NCBI RefSeq assembly: GCF_012274265.1
Contig: NZ_JAANYY010000002.1
Coordinates: 186,001-250,000, forward strand
Direction of reading: 5' to 3'
DNA from: Sphingopyxis microcysteis
Lineage (GTDB): Bacteria > Pseudomonadota > Alphaproteobacteria > Sphingomonadales > Sphingomonadaceae
DNA length: 64,000 nucleotides
Below the pieces are notes generated by a model. The model was not told the origin of the DNA. It saw nothing but the letters and a program-made list of their open reading frames with translations, and did not search any database. Made by a program: the position numbers and the translations under genes. Below are positions 10,601-19,023 of this stretch, one piece after another (positions within the stretch are counted from its first letter, which is position 1; each line of letters begins with the position of its first letter).

Positions 10601-11075
10601 GCAGTGATGTTATTCCAGAAATGGCCGCCGCAATGCGGCGTGCCTGGTCGGTCGCAAGCGCGTTCATCGGGTAGATCAGGATCGCCTTGATCCCGGGCTT
10701 CCCCTTGTTTTTCCGACAATGCTCCAGGATCGGCCAGAGGTAGGATTCCGTTTTGCCTGACCCGGTCCCAGTCGCGACCAGTGTCGAACGCATCGCCTCG
10801 CCACTCAGCCGGGCGAAGGCGTCCGTCTGGTGCTGGTAGGGCGCGAACTTCAGCGGCACCTCAGGGAAAGGCTGCGCCCATGTCCCGTCCGCCGCGCCCT
10901 CGATCTGCCGAAACGGCATATCAACGGAGATCCACGGCCCCTTCATAAAGTTTTTCGGCTCAGCAATGAACCGGTCCACCATCCCCTCAAAGGCGGAACT
11001 GGTGCTGTTCAGCGTTGTGTGGACCAGCTCGCGCAGGCTGTCCTGGACATGACGGGCAAGGAGGATAGGGTTCAT
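4674..11075 (-). CDS. DEAD/DEAH-family helicase fused to DUF1998 and a PD-(D/E)XK-like nuclease (DrmA/DrmB-like fusion)
   Basis: A 2133-residue protein. Residues about 85-300: SF2 helicase with Walker A ATGTGSGKTESYLWP (near 98) and a DEMH box (VVDEMHTFDGAQGADLA, near 233). Residues about 1040-1095: second helicase lobe, TPTLEMGIDIGDL and QRMGRSGRRDG. Residues about 1605-1680: DUF1998 with YDSVPGGSGYLRQI and the Cys cluster CSC..CFRC. Residues about 1770-1830: RVDFLL...VVIEMDGIEYH, a D...ExD arrangement like the DUF559/Vsr-type nuclease fold. A middle region has two more CxxC pairs. In DISARM, the helicase (DrmA) and DUF1998 protein (DrmB) are separate; here they are one chain with an added nuclease. 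It sits 1 base after the methyltransferase stop and overlaps the next gene by 4 bases. Confidence 0.85.
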   Translation of the reverse strand: MNPILLARHVQDSLRELVHTTLNSTSSAFEGMVDRFIAEPKNFMKGPWISVDMPFRQIEGAADGTWAQPFPEVPLKFAPYQHQTDAFARLSGEAMRSTLVATGTGSGKTESYLWPILEHCRKNKGKPGIKAILIYPMNALATDQARRIAAAISGITSLHGVRAGIYADAEPKDPTYEVTKDSVITHRETMRKNPPDILLTNYKMLDYLLLRGRDKTLWAQNDPETLRFLVVDEMHTFDGAQGADLALLLRRLKYRLNTPDVHLICVGSSATLGSGDEAAQELRSYAETIFGEPFDAGAVVRETRKTPNQVFADPEYLDRPDPSEIHRALHEAAEMDQPDAARRLAVCLFPERDDPDLTFIDAGDPADPGWRIALGDRLVQHHLCQRTLKIIAENKAPASLETVAAGLAQVRVLRDWPEADLRALTELVVALVAWARSGVVESPRPLFNVRLQLWIREMSRMVTTLPRLEADGVRSQLDLFHALDLDRHMLRRALPVVNCNRCGATAHLGRQDARSKSLHADLEQLYQEFFDENGAGRIRLIYHESIDRLVQASGAGGQIVKGLLNAETVEFTPADHNQLDPGPASPVWIYNPTDANGRIDRTCPACGQARGLLLFGMRAARLTTGITGTLYTSAQNEELPEAKPRFLMFSDSVQDAAHRAAVAETRNALSVYQKALFSALHGTEAGEMSLHEVIEDVPRTQLAELGPDGFTAQFIPKEQTWRHRYRELIENNTSITDPVFLDHIRLRLGWEYFVDLSYRSHFNHTLELNGMVAAEVPVDLLRLSADRLSRELRNELPGAPEFDTVLLTRLLAGVTQQMRRQGSVAHPYLESAIATGKGSYGLNWYAAAIQMGVGKTSSLPSPDGRRGLAPIPVTLGQAPNGFERITRPGNGSWYRDWLFRTIAPADLRYGTDPDTIYPMLMRRLEADDIVRRVNGPEGLNRHAWLLVPERVTVSTVTIGLTCDRCGRRETGLAKNAAVAVGSRCSRIGCDGSLVEADQLDRPALRRALLSDRNHRVVAREHTGILETNERLRVEAGFIKGETRWAPNLISATPTLEMGIDIGDLSTLLLSSVPPEEANYVQRMGRSGRRDGNALNMVLANARAHDLQFWEDPTPMLSGQVRPPGVFLAAEEVLLRQVTAFTLDAYVAASKESGDYGKVRDVLKRRGSGATEGFPIEWLDQVRETGSELAERFLSGLPQQVRDRTDLVNRIRSYLTGTDTKSIGWRVGEAFDAVATERARLADKREEASKELKRLQKRRAEITEEEFLRREQEINRDRSEINRLIRSGIDEVPVIKFLTDKGVLPNYAFPEEGVKLTSILSRRNDGAVPRDEDGLLHVEYSRPASSALSEFAPGQFFYANGRQVKIDRIEIGKEDLDRWTFCPACSHVANRIDGAASRTCPQCGDEMWSDSGSEHDVVQLKSVISVNSEEKAAIRDGDQRDQRQFDRVLMPFHGPEDIATSWFTSKETGAPFGFEFLPSCTFRDFNFGSKSTLPGPKIAGDRRPSQPFLICKHCGALQGPPRGEEDRGTHPPSCIVNRETDMPRDRWETGVFLMRKFDTEAIRIVIPVVGDADDDDLKSFVAAINLGMRRHFAGKVDHIRSTIFQAQLNGMTKVRSLYLYDSVPGGSGYLRQIGEHPDTMRQVIKSAADALRDCSCNQEPDRNGCFRCVKPYRSQFGPGEPDRDRARQMMEVILEKWDSLTRTETGIDESIRGALVESVLEKRLLRALCDFYGDGALSPQVLPGGRRGFVLRAGRLDAPRLWTIEPQVQIDARYRGLPRKRVDFLLTPVGRSGGLPVVIEMDGIEYHANSVAQDLLDRMLMIRSGQVRVWTLSWRDLVPEDKGYLNPLSENSLGAQMTGPLGHALANPLFSAHAEAVRALQTVSTLDALKHLLDGEDDSETAIRSVLVRGLVKGGRPLDQLPRHAALSETGRSFLASSEAAEHVGTGALDLYLACKKISPTEWAQSDSDIRLLLHAVLPDPGEVPAAKTLYTEAWRGLWRLVNLFQGARGLHVEFDGLDTLAPPDMLDPVEHDELGAGAAAWEEARALCDEAFHTLIDALIAAETPGPDRIGDDLLAGGRVIGMMEFGWADARVAVAEMTVDEVGWVLIQFDPETDQVGETVSRVITALQEARK

Positions 11076-11076
11076 C

Positions 11077-14000
11077 TCAGGCGGCCTTTGCGGATTTCAG
11101 CCGCTCGAAATGGGCCCAGGCGCGACGGTAGTCTTCTATCCGATCGCACTGGGTAAATGGGCCAACGAAGTGGCGGGTAACGGTGCGAGGTCCGCCCGGC
11201 ATTGTGTCGTCGATGGCGGTGCAGGTCAGCGCTGGCGGGTTGTCGACAATGTTCCGCTCCCAGGCGGCGCGGCCGGGACTCTTGCCGCGGTCGTCTAGCC
11301 AGCCAACACCGGGCAGGCCCTTAGAGCACGTCCAGACAATCCGGCCGTTCTGATCGTACCAAGTGCCCGCCTCGTTCTCCTGAAGGACCGGGAAGTAGAT
11401 CCGGTAAATCTCGATTAACTGGTCGAGGGTCAGGCCGAGCGCCTGCGCGACCAGCACGTCAATTTCGACCAGCGCCATGCGGCGGGCGAATTCGGTCCGG
11501 AGGCCTGCGGTCCGGTCCCAGGCGGCCGGGCCTTCGACCGGGCCTTCGAGGTGGAGGCGGGGGTCTGGAGAGGACCAAGGGAGGACGTCGAGGGTTGGGG
11601 CTTGGCTGTTCCAGAGGTCTACGTAGGCTATCGTCAAACTGGCGAGGCGCAACGAACGACTTAGGGCAGTATCGTCTACAATGACCCAAGGCAGACTCTC
11701 AGCCATAAGGTTAAAATTTTGTTTCCCTGCGGCCTTGATTAGAAAGTCGATTGGTAGTGAGCACAGCAACGCGCTCGCGTTGATCAGATTCTCGTCTTGA
11801 TGAAAGGCCATGCTCTCGACACCGTGAACATGTGCGACACCGGGCGAAATAATCGCAGAAATCAAGCTGCGCTCGGTATTCAAGTTAATCATACCACGGA
11901 CAGCCACTCGATAGAAATCAGTGTGGACTTTTGTTGAGTCCCAACGACATCGTGTCAACCTTCTTTGATACTCCTCAAAATGTACTGCCGGCCCATAATT
12001 CGTGCGAGGCTGATAATCATCTGGGACACATGTAAGGTCGATTACATCATATGCTTTGTTCGAGTTACAAACGGCTCTCGGTGTTTTTGAAAGTGGGTTT
12101 CCGACATGGAACAACGGACCCTGTAAAACCATCTCACTTGATGAGCGAAATTTTGTCTCCCGGTAAATGGTGCCATCCTTTTGCGCACCAGTTTCATCCC
12201 ACAAGCGATTTACTTGCCAACTTGGTCGCCCTTCAAAACCCTTTTGCGAAGTGCCGAGTCCTGTGATCGACTGGGAGAAATTTTTATGGTGCGAAAGTCT
12301 GCGGAAAACCTCCAAGATACCTGTCGAAAAAGGCTGAACGAACCGAGCTTCTTCGACCGGGCATTCACCCTCTTCAGTAAGAGCATGAATTACAGACAAG
12401 GCGTCACGATCAATGTGGATGACACGAGCCTTGTGGCCCTGAATGTTCCATTTCCCATCATCGCCCTTAATTCCTTTCGCCGACCCCACGCCGTCGTGCG
12501 CATAAGAGTCTTCGATTTGCGATGGCAGAAAGGCTTGAGAAAATTGATCGAACAAAACTAGTCCGTCCTCACCTCGATAGAGGTTTACAGAGAAGTTCGT
12601 CTCATTGTGAACTTCGGCAAACATCTTCCGCTTCATCTCATTTCGGAAGTGAAAATGCTTTGCGATCCGCGCATACCAGTGCCGCCGGAACGCCCCAGAC
12701 TTCGGGTCCCCCAGATGTCCATCCTGATGGATCAGCGCCGCATAGCCTTGCGGTGCAACAAGCCGGAACGAAAGGTCGATGAAGCAGCGATAGAGGTTGT
12801 TTGACCCGCCCCCGGCGAAGGGGTTCATCACCTCGGACGAGGTCACCTCCATCGCCCCCCGGGTCGACACGAAGTCCTGAAGGAACGCCTCTAAAGCTGG
12901 AACGAGCCGCCCCTCCCGCCGCACGGGCGGCGCTTTCGGCAGCGCCTCACCCAGAACCTTCTTTGCGTCCGCCGCCGATAGCCCCGCATAAAGCGGGTCG
13001 ATATCTGCCAGCACCAGCCCCTCGTTCCACGAGGGCTTGGCCCAGGGCGGGTTCCCCACGATCACGTCGAACCCTCCCCGCGCCTTCATCACGTCGGCGA
13101 AGATCAGATCAAAGTGGACGAAACGCTCGCGCTCGGCGACCTCGGCCGCGGTCTTTAGCCAGTCGAAGTTCTCGATCAGCGCCTCGACGTTCGTTTCCCG
13201 GAATAGACCCTCTTGCCGCTTGGCGGCTGCCTTGAACAGGTCACGCGCGGGCGCGTCCGGTTCCAGCAAGTCTAGGAAGTCAGGGGCCGGATCGGCGAAT
13301 TCCGCTACGCTGGGGGCGGCCAGCGACCCGTCGGCGGTGAACCCTCCCTCAAGGATCATCGCCATTCCCTGAAGGAACTCTGCCCGGCCGGGCAGCATGT
13401 CTGCCTTGTCCAGCGGCCAGAGCCAGAGGGCGCACCACGCGTCCATCGCGGTTTTCAGCCGCTTGTAGGGAAGTGTGTTGGTGGCGTGATCGGCCCCGAT
13501 CAGGTGGGCGTTCAGGCGGGCCTTCTCGTGAAAGTCCAGCCGCTTGTTCCCGGGCATGACCTTGTCCGGCCAGAGGGTGATCTCATCATTCGCGGCGGCT
13601 CGCGTCTTGGCGAGATCCTCGGCGACCTGATCGAACAGGGCCTCGGCGACCCGGCTGAGTTTCTGAACCAGCTTGACCTCGTGGGGTTCGAGCTTCTTGA
13701 AGAAGCCGTCCTTGCGCCACGCCTTGATCTGGTCCTGTGCGGATTTCGCGAAGGGGGCGATCGACTTTTCCTTGTCGAAGTTCGCCATGTCCTTGGCGGG
13801 CAGGAGCCATTGCCAGACGTACCCGTCCGGCAGGCGTTTGCGCCAGCCGATCTCATCTGGTTTCCCATTGAACCAGAGGTCGCCCTGCGCCTTGGCGCTG
13901 AGTAGCGCGGGGGCATAGGCGGCCCGGCGCGCGCCGATCAGGGAGTTCCCGGCATGAAGCTGGTCCCCGAACCAAGGCGAGAACTCACTGCCATGCAGGC

Positions 14001-16005
14001 TGTTCAGCCAGAGCGAGATTGCCCCCAGCTCGACCGCGATTGGATTCAGGTCGACCCCGAAGCAGTTCCGGTCCGCGATATAGGCCCGGACCCGCTGCTT
14101 CTCGAGGACGATATCCTCCTGCGGGATGGTTCGGCCTACCTCCTTCTGCTTGCGCTCGAGATAGAGATCGGCGAGCTGGTTCGTTGTCTCGACCAGGAAG
14201 GCGGCGGACCCCATCGCAGGCTCTAGGATTTTCAGATCAAGAAGCCCGTCGGCGGTGAGGTCCCGGCACCGCTCCATAAGTGCGTGCTTGACGAGCAGTC
14301 GGGCCAGAGGTTCCGGTGTGTAGTAGGACGCGGATTTCTCGCGGTCCCGGCCCGCCAGTCGGTAAATGAAGGTTCCTTTCGGATAGACGAGCGCCTCCGG
14401 CCCGTTAAACACGATCTCGTCCGGGGCAAACTCGTTGATGCGAGTGCGAGGGACGAACCAGCTAGGGGATAGTTTGTCCACCTTGTCACGGCGGAAGGCA
14501 TCCTCCTGGTCAGGCTCGTCAGTGTCAAACAGCTCCTCCTCGACGTCTTCGTCCGCTTCGGATTCTTCGGCTTGACTCCCTTCCTCTGCGGCTTCGTTTG
14601 ACCGCCCTTTGCGGGGCTTCAGTTCGATCAAGTCAGTCTTGGCGACAACTCCGGTGAAGGAGATCAGGGTCTCGTAGACCGCGCCTAACTGGCCAATCCC
14701 GAGCTTGGCATATGAGATCCGGCCAGTGCTTTTTCCGGTGGACCGGAGAGAGAGGAGCCGGATCACCTGCTGAACCGCCTCGTTGCGCAGCCGCAGTCCG
14801 TTCAAAAGTGGCGTGCTCTCCGGGTCAAGCAGGGCCACCTTGACCGCAGGGAGGCGAAGACCGGTTCCCCTTTCCTCGTCGGCGAGGTCAAGGCCCGTAT
14901 AGAGCAAACTGAGGGTCCGCTGAAGGCTCTCCCAAAGGAAGCCTCCCTCACGGTCCGCCGTTGTTCGGAGTGGCACGGATTCGAGCTCGCGCAGCGCCTC
15001 GAGGGAGTAGCCGGTCGTGTAGATCGGATTGCGCATATCCAAGAGGTTAAGGCGCGGGTTAGCCTCCGCGTAGAACAGGAACAGCAGCCGGTACATGTAG
15101 CGCAGGCACTCACGCGACAACTCCGGCCCGTCGATCCAGACACCACGCCGTGACGGCTCTGGGAAAGTTGACGGATACTTTCCGCCTGTCACCGCAATGA
15201 CCTCCTGCCCCAGCAGCTCAATCGCGTCCCTAACGGTCCGTTTCAGGGAAGTTGTAACCGCGTTCGCGTTTCGCTGCGCCTCCTCCTCGAGCCGATCTGA
15301 GATCGGCGCACCTTGTTCCGGGACGCGCGCTTCACGGGAGATCAGGCAGGCCATGACGGTCAGCGTGTCACGGTCAGCGCGGGTGAATATCTCTTGGAGA
15401 TCAAACCGCAGGGCGGACCGCGCAGGCCACTTCCGTTTATCGATCAGGACGATCTGTGATAGGCCGAGGACCAGTACGTGACGCGGCCCATCGGACAGCT
15501 CAAAAACACCTTCCGCAAGGATGGACTCGATGGTCCGGTCAAGCAGGACCGCCTCGCGCAGATCCGGCGGAACTTGGTCCGCGATGAAGCAGGCGCCGAG
15601 CGGGTCGGATGCCTCGTCTTCCGGGGCCGGGATCGGCGCCTCGATAACCCAAAGCGCGTCTCGGCCGGACCCGTCTGCAGCGCGGGACACAAGCGGGATA
15701 ACTGGTGCCCCGTCGAGCGCCGTAAAGGCACCTTCACGTCGCCAAGTATACCCAAGGGCAAGCAACACAGCATGACGTGCGTCACGGACCAGCTCAGCGC
15801 GCCGCAACGGGTCCGAATTGTTCCGGACCTGGCGCAGCGCCTCGACGGTAGGGCCAGCCACGCGAGCGAGCCGCTCAACCGGATGGGCCGTGCGGTCCAG
15901 GCCAGCCCATCGGACGGTTATGTCCTGGAGCTCTTCCTTCAGCACATCCGACAGGGTCCCAGACGGGAAGAACTCAGCCTCGTTATCGATCCCAATCAGG
16001 TCCAT
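11077..16005 (-). CDS. Large Eco57I/PglX-type adenine DNA methyltransferase (DISARM DrmMI-like)
   Basis: A 1642-residue protein. Residues 1-500 form an N-terminal region found in large class IIG/PglX-like enzymes. The SAM-binding motif KILEPAMGSAAFLVET lies near 590, a second anchor NCFGVDLNPIAVELGAISLW near 645-670, and the catalytic NPPW (FDVIVGNPPWAKPSW) near 986, which marks an N6-adenine methylase. The C-terminal 500 residues hold the predicted target-recognition domain. An acidic linker (EEGSQAEESEADEDVEEELF) lies near 475. I see no obvious nuclease motif, so it probably only marks self DNA, as DrmMI does in class 1 DISARM. It lies 4 bases after the SNF2 gene. Bases about 11,700-12,700, which encode the recognition part, are clearly poorer in GC than the rest. 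Confidence 0.85.
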   Translation of the reverse strand: MDLIGIDNEAEFFPSGTLSDVLKEELQDITVRWAGLDRTAHPVERLARVAGPTVEALRQVRNNSDPLRRAELVRDARHAVLLALGYTWRREGAFTALDGAPVIPLVSRAADGSGRDALWVIEAPIPAPEDEASDPLGACFIADQVPPDLREAVLLDRTIESILAEGVFELSDGPRHVLVLGLSQIVLIDKRKWPARSALRFDLQEIFTRADRDTLTVMACLISREARVPEQGAPISDRLEEEAQRNANAVTTSLKRTVRDAIELLGQEVIAVTGGKYPSTFPEPSRRGVWIDGPELSRECLRYMYRLLFLFYAEANPRLNLLDMRNPIYTTGYSLEALRELESVPLRTTADREGGFLWESLQRTLSLLYTGLDLADEERGTGLRLPAVKVALLDPESTPLLNGLRLRNEAVQQVIRLLSLRSTGKSTGRISYAKLGIGQLGAVYETLISFTGVVAKTDLIELKPRKGRSNEAAEEGSQAEESEADEDVEEELFDTDEPDQEDAFRRDKVDKLSPSWFVPRTRINEFAPDEIVFNGPEALVYPKGTFIYRLAGRDREKSASYYTPEPLARLLVKHALMERCRDLTADGLLDLKILEPAMGSAAFLVETTNQLADLYLERKQKEVGRTIPQEDIVLEKQRVRAYIADRNCFGVDLNPIAVELGAISLWLNSLHGSEFSPWFGDQLHAGNSLIGARRAAYAPALLSAKAQGDLWFNGKPDEIGWRKRLPDGYVWQWLLPAKDMANFDKEKSIAPFAKSAQDQIKAWRKDGFFKKLEPHEVKLVQKLSRVAEALFDQVAEDLAKTRAAANDEITLWPDKVMPGNKRLDFHEKARLNAHLIGADHATNTLPYKRLKTAMDAWCALWLWPLDKADMLPGRAEFLQGMAMILEGGFTADGSLAAPSVAEFADPAPDFLDLLEPDAPARDLFKAAAKRQEGLFRETNVEALIENFDWLKTAAEVAERERFVHFDLIFADVMKARGGFDVIVGNPPWAKPSWNEGLVLADIDPLYAGLSAADAKKVLGEALPKAPPVRREGRLVPALEAFLQDFVSTRGAMEVTSSEVMNPFAGGGSNNLYRCFIDLSFRLVAPQGYAALIHQDGHLGDPKSGAFRRHWYARIAKHFHFRNEMKRKMFAEVHNETNFSVNLYRGEDGLVLFDQFSQAFLPSQIEDSYAHDGVGSAKGIKGDDGKWNIQGHKARVIHIDRDALSVIHALTEEGECPVEEARFVQPFSTGILEVFRRLSHHKNFSQSITGLGTSQKGFEGRPSWQVNRLWDETGAQKDGTIYRETKFRSSSEMVLQGPLFHVGNPLSKTPRAVCNSNKAYDVIDLTCVPDDYQPRTNYGPAVHFEEYQRRLTRCRWDSTKVHTDFYRVAVRGMINLNTERSLISAIISPGVAHVHGVESMAFHQDENLINASALLCSLPIDFLIKAAGKQNFNLMAESLPWVIVDDTALSRSLRLASLTIAYVDLWNSQAPTLDVLPWSSPDPRLHLEGPVEGPAAWDRTAGLRTEFARRMALVEIDVLVAQALGLTLDQLIEIYRIYFPVLQENEAGTWYDQNGRIVWTCSKGLPGVGWLDDRGKSPGRAAWERNIVDNPPALTCTAIDDTMPGGPRTVTRHFVGPFTQCDRIEDYRRAWAHFERLKSAKAA

Positions 16006-16009
16006 CAGG

Positions 16010-18958
16010 TCACCCTACAAATACGGCTTTGACGTCAACGTGCGGGTTCGGATCAGCCACCATCTTTCGGGTGCGCTCGAACCATTCCGTCCAGTCGTGG
16101 AATAGCTTGTCGATTTCCTGCTCACGCTTGCGGCGCATCGTCAGGCGTCTCTTCTCGGCTGAGGTTAACTCCTGCCCCCCCTCGGCAAGGCCCCCTAGAT
16201 CAAGCGTCAGCTGGGCTCGGAACCGCTTCTCGAGGGCAGACAGCCGGCCAAGGACTGCGTCAAGGTCTCGTTGGATATCGGCTTCCCGGGCTTTCCGCAG
16301 CTCGACCAGATGCGTCTGGAACCGATCCACTGCGATCGGGATCGCCGCTTGAGCAGCCGACAGATCCTCCAGTATCCGGCTTGGGGTGTCCTCCGCCAGC
16401 CGGGTCCGCTCGAGGAACGTGCCCACATCCTCGATCCGGACCGTCCCCTCAGGAGAACAGATCACTGCGGCCCACTGATCCACTACCGGGGCCCCATTCT
16501 CGTTAGGAACCGCTCCATGCAGGATGACAGCAACCTCACCCTCAGGAAGACGTCCGATAAGCGGGGCTACTGGCGCGGAATGCTCCGGAAAGAAGGTGCT
16601 CGCCCGATCCGCAAACCATTCAAGGATCGGGTGCCCATCCCAAAGATACTGCACGGTCGGCCAAGCCCGTTCCTGAGCCTTCGCGTCGCTGATGGCCTGG
16701 CTGATCACACCAGACTGGTCGGTCAATTCAATCCGATCCCCGGGGCCGACAGCCTCCTCGGGCATAAACCGCCCGTCTACCGCCCCCTCGCTCGCGTAGC
16801 CAAACCCGTCTCGGGCTCGCATATCTGCTGGAATGGCGAGCTGGATCAGCCGGTCCGCCTCATGAATACGCGGAGCCTCCGGGAAGGCGTTCTCCTCAGG
16901 GCGGGACAGCCGCTCAATCATCGCACGTGCGTAGGCAAACGTGTCACGGTATAGACGGGGCGGTCCTTGATCTTTCGAGGTTAAAACCTCGGCGGGGGCA
17001 GGTGAGGCGTAATCGCCGAAGAGAGCAGCAAACTCGTCGTCAACCGACATGTGCGTCACCACCTCTGCGGCTCGCTCATCCATCTGGCGCTCGAATGCCT
17101 CCGCACCGATCCCGGCCGCGATGGCCTCGGCGACGATGACCTCCTCTGCATCCGCGTCTCCAGCGCCGAGAAAAACGGCCGGGTCTCCGACACCAGCTTG
17201 GGCCGCTTCATCCTTGGCAACCAGCTTCTCAAGAACCCACATCTGACGCACTTTCGGGTGCGAGCTCTCTCCAACGAAGTAACTGATTTGGGGCGGACGG
17301 TCCTGACCATATCGATCGATCCTCCCGTTCCGCTGCTGGAAACGCAAAAGGGACCAAGGCAAGTCGAAATGGATCAGACGGTGACACTGGAAGTGAAGGT
17401 TGAGGCCCTCGGACGCCATGTCAGAGGCGATTAGAATTCGGATTGGGGAACGCTCTTGGCCGAACGCCTCAATCACCTCCTGGGTTTTGACGTCTGCCTC
17501 GACGCTGCCCCCATCCACCCGCGCTACCTGCTCCGGTGAAAGATCAAGGTCCTCTCGCAGCCGCTCGGCCAACCACGAAACTGTCGCGATCCGTTCCGAG
17601 AAGATCACCAACCGGTCGCGGGGCGATTTTCCGGTCCACCGCAGCTCGCGAAGGAGCTTCAAGAGCTGCTGATACTTGCTGAAAGTGTCAGTATCGATTG
17701 CCGCAACCAGGTGAGCTAGAGCGCGCAGACGATTGAGGTCCGCGTCAGTGCCGCGCGAGGTGCCTTTCTCGATCCCGCGTATACGCCGCTCGAGCGTCTC
17801 ATGGCACGCAACGGGACTGGAAAAGATCGCCTTGGCAATTGTAGTCCGAAACAAGTCAATCGCGCGCCCCCGCGTTTGCTCCTCGTCGAGATCGAGGTGC
17901 AAGTCGGCGATCGCTTGATAGGCGACTTCCTCCTCCGCGCTGAGCGGGAAGTGTCGTGGGAACAGTTCCCGCTTTGGCACCTCACAACCGATATCAGCGA
18001 CGACTTCGGGCGATGACCTGAACCGGCGGACCACCAGATCCTCGATATCGGACCGATGCAGCCTGCTTGGGTCTGGAACCCGGGTCGGGTCTAGCATGCG
18101 GATCAGGCTCGCAAAGCTCTCCTGCGAACCATCATGCGGCGTTGCGGTCAGGAGGAGCAAGGAGTCGGTCCGGCGCGACAACAGCTGCGCTAGCTCTGCC
18201 CGTTGCGAGTTCGATCCGGCCGCCGACTTCCTTTGGGCAGCGTTATGGGCCTCGTCGATAATGATCAGATCCCAATAGGAATTTTTAATTGCATCCCGGA
18301 TCTGTGTGTCCCGCTTCAGTGTATCGATCGAAACGATTGACCGATCGAACTGGTCGAAGACGTTGTAGTGGGCCGGGATCCGGTTCCGCATCCTTCTGAT
18401 CGCGGCACTATCGAGCCGAGATAGTGGTATGGAAAACCTGGTCCAGAATTCCTTTTGGAACTGGGTTAGCATCGCGCGCGTCGTAACAACCAATATACGA
18501 TTGGCTCGACCTCGCAGGGCGAGCTCCGAAGCAATGAGGCCCGCCTCTAGCGTCTTACCGAGACCGACGTCGTCCGCAATCAGAAGCCGTACCCGGTCCT
18601 GGGAGAGGGCCCGCTCTACCGGCAAGTGCTGGAAAGTGAGATCATCGATCGCTGCCCTTCCCAGTGCAAGCGGTACGCGGGTAGTCGTTGACGTGTGGCG
18701 AAATGCGGCCTCAAGATGAAGTTTCGTATCGATCAAACCAGCCGAGGTGTCCGGTACCAGCTGGATCGCGCTTGGGTTTAGGACGCGAGCATTCTTCTCA
18801 AGATCCCAAATGAACCTTGCCTCTTTATCTCGCACAATGCCTGAGACTCCACGGCAATGGATTTCTCGATAGCCCTGCTTGAGCGTCGAAGTGCCAAGCA
18901 CTTTCCAAATTGCAGATCGGAGCTCAATTACCGAGCCGGGCTGTGGCGTCGAATACAT
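16010..18958 (-). CDS. SNF2-family helicase, DISARM DrmD-like
   Basis: A 982-residue SF2 translocase. The N-terminus (PGSVIELRSAIWKVLG) is a small barrel-like module. Helicase motifs: LLIADDVGLGKTLEAGL near 130, IIIDEAHNAAQ near 232, LLTATPHDG near 272, then the C-terminal lobe with DMASEGLNLHFQ and QRNGRIDRYGQ near 545. A coiled, charged tail (EKRRLTMRRKREQEIDKLF) closes it. Length, N-terminal module and the following large methyltransferase match DrmD of class 1 DISARM, where it is thought to act on incoming DNA with the DrmAB complex. It is the first gene of the four-gene operon; a TTGACA-like element containing the WYL half-site TGACAG lies about 50 bases upstream. RapA-type or DpdE-type relatives are the main alternative. 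Confidence 0.85.
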   Translation of the reverse strand: MYSTPQPGSVIELRSAIWKVLGTSTLKQGYREIHCRGVSGIVRDKEARFIWDLEKNARVLNPSAIQLVPDTSAGLIDTKLHLEAAFRHTSTTTRVPLALGRAAIDDLTFQHLPVERALSQDRVRLLIADDVGLGKTLEAGLIASELALRGRANRILVVTTRAMLTQFQKEFWTRFSIPLSRLDSAAIRRMRNRIPAHYNVFDQFDRSIVSIDTLKRDTQIRDAIKNSYWDLIIIDEAHNAAQRKSAAGSNSQRAELAQLLSRRTDSLLLLTATPHDGSQESFASLIRMLDPTRVPDPSRLHRSDIEDLVVRRFRSSPEVVADIGCEVPKRELFPRHFPLSAEEEVAYQAIADLHLDLDEEQTRGRAIDLFRTTIAKAIFSSPVACHETLERRIRGIEKGTSRGTDADLNRLRALAHLVAAIDTDTFSKYQQLLKLLRELRWTGKSPRDRLVIFSERIATVSWLAERLREDLDLSPEQVARVDGGSVEADVKTQEVIEAFGQERSPIRILIASDMASEGLNLHFQCHRLIHFDLPWSLLRFQQRNGRIDRYGQDRPPQISYFVGESSHPKVRQMWVLEKLVAKDEAAQAGVGDPAVFLGAGDADAEEVIVAEAIAAGIGAEAFERQMDERAAEVVTHMSVDDEFAALFGDYASPAPAEVLTSKDQGPPRLYRDTFAYARAMIERLSRPEENAFPEAPRIHEADRLIQLAIPADMRARDGFGYASEGAVDGRFMPEEAVGPGDRIELTDQSGVISQAISDAKAQERAWPTVQYLWDGHPILEWFADRASTFFPEHSAPVAPLIGRLPEGEVAVILHGAVPNENGAPVVDQWAAVICSPEGTVRIEDVGTFLERTRLAEDTPSRILEDLSAAQAAIPIAVDRFQTHLVELRKAREADIQRDLDAVLGRLSALEKRFRAQLTLDLGGLAEGGQELTSAEKRRLTMRRKREQEIDKLFHDWTEWFERTRKMVADPNPHVDVKAVFVG

Positions 18959-19004
18959 TTAAAGGTCCCTGCTGTCCTAGCGCGCCAAATAGAAAAAATA
19001 ATTT

Positions 19005-19011
19005 CTGTCAA
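19005..19011 (-). promoter_or_regulatory. Possible -35 element with WYL half-site before the SNF2 gene
   Basis: The minus strand reads TTGACAG, a consensus -35 hexamer that also contains the TGACAG half-site of the palindromes at 20030 and 25416. It lies between the WYL gene stop and the SNF2 gene start. No convincing -10 at standard spacing was found, so this is a weak call. Confidence 0.3.
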
Positions 19012-19023
19012 TATACTTACAGA

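Noticed and set aside
11077..18958. BREX reading of the SNF2 and PglX-like methylase pair
   Set aside because: No PglZ, BrxC or Lon-like gene is present. The DUF1998 helicase fusion points to a DISARM-type system.
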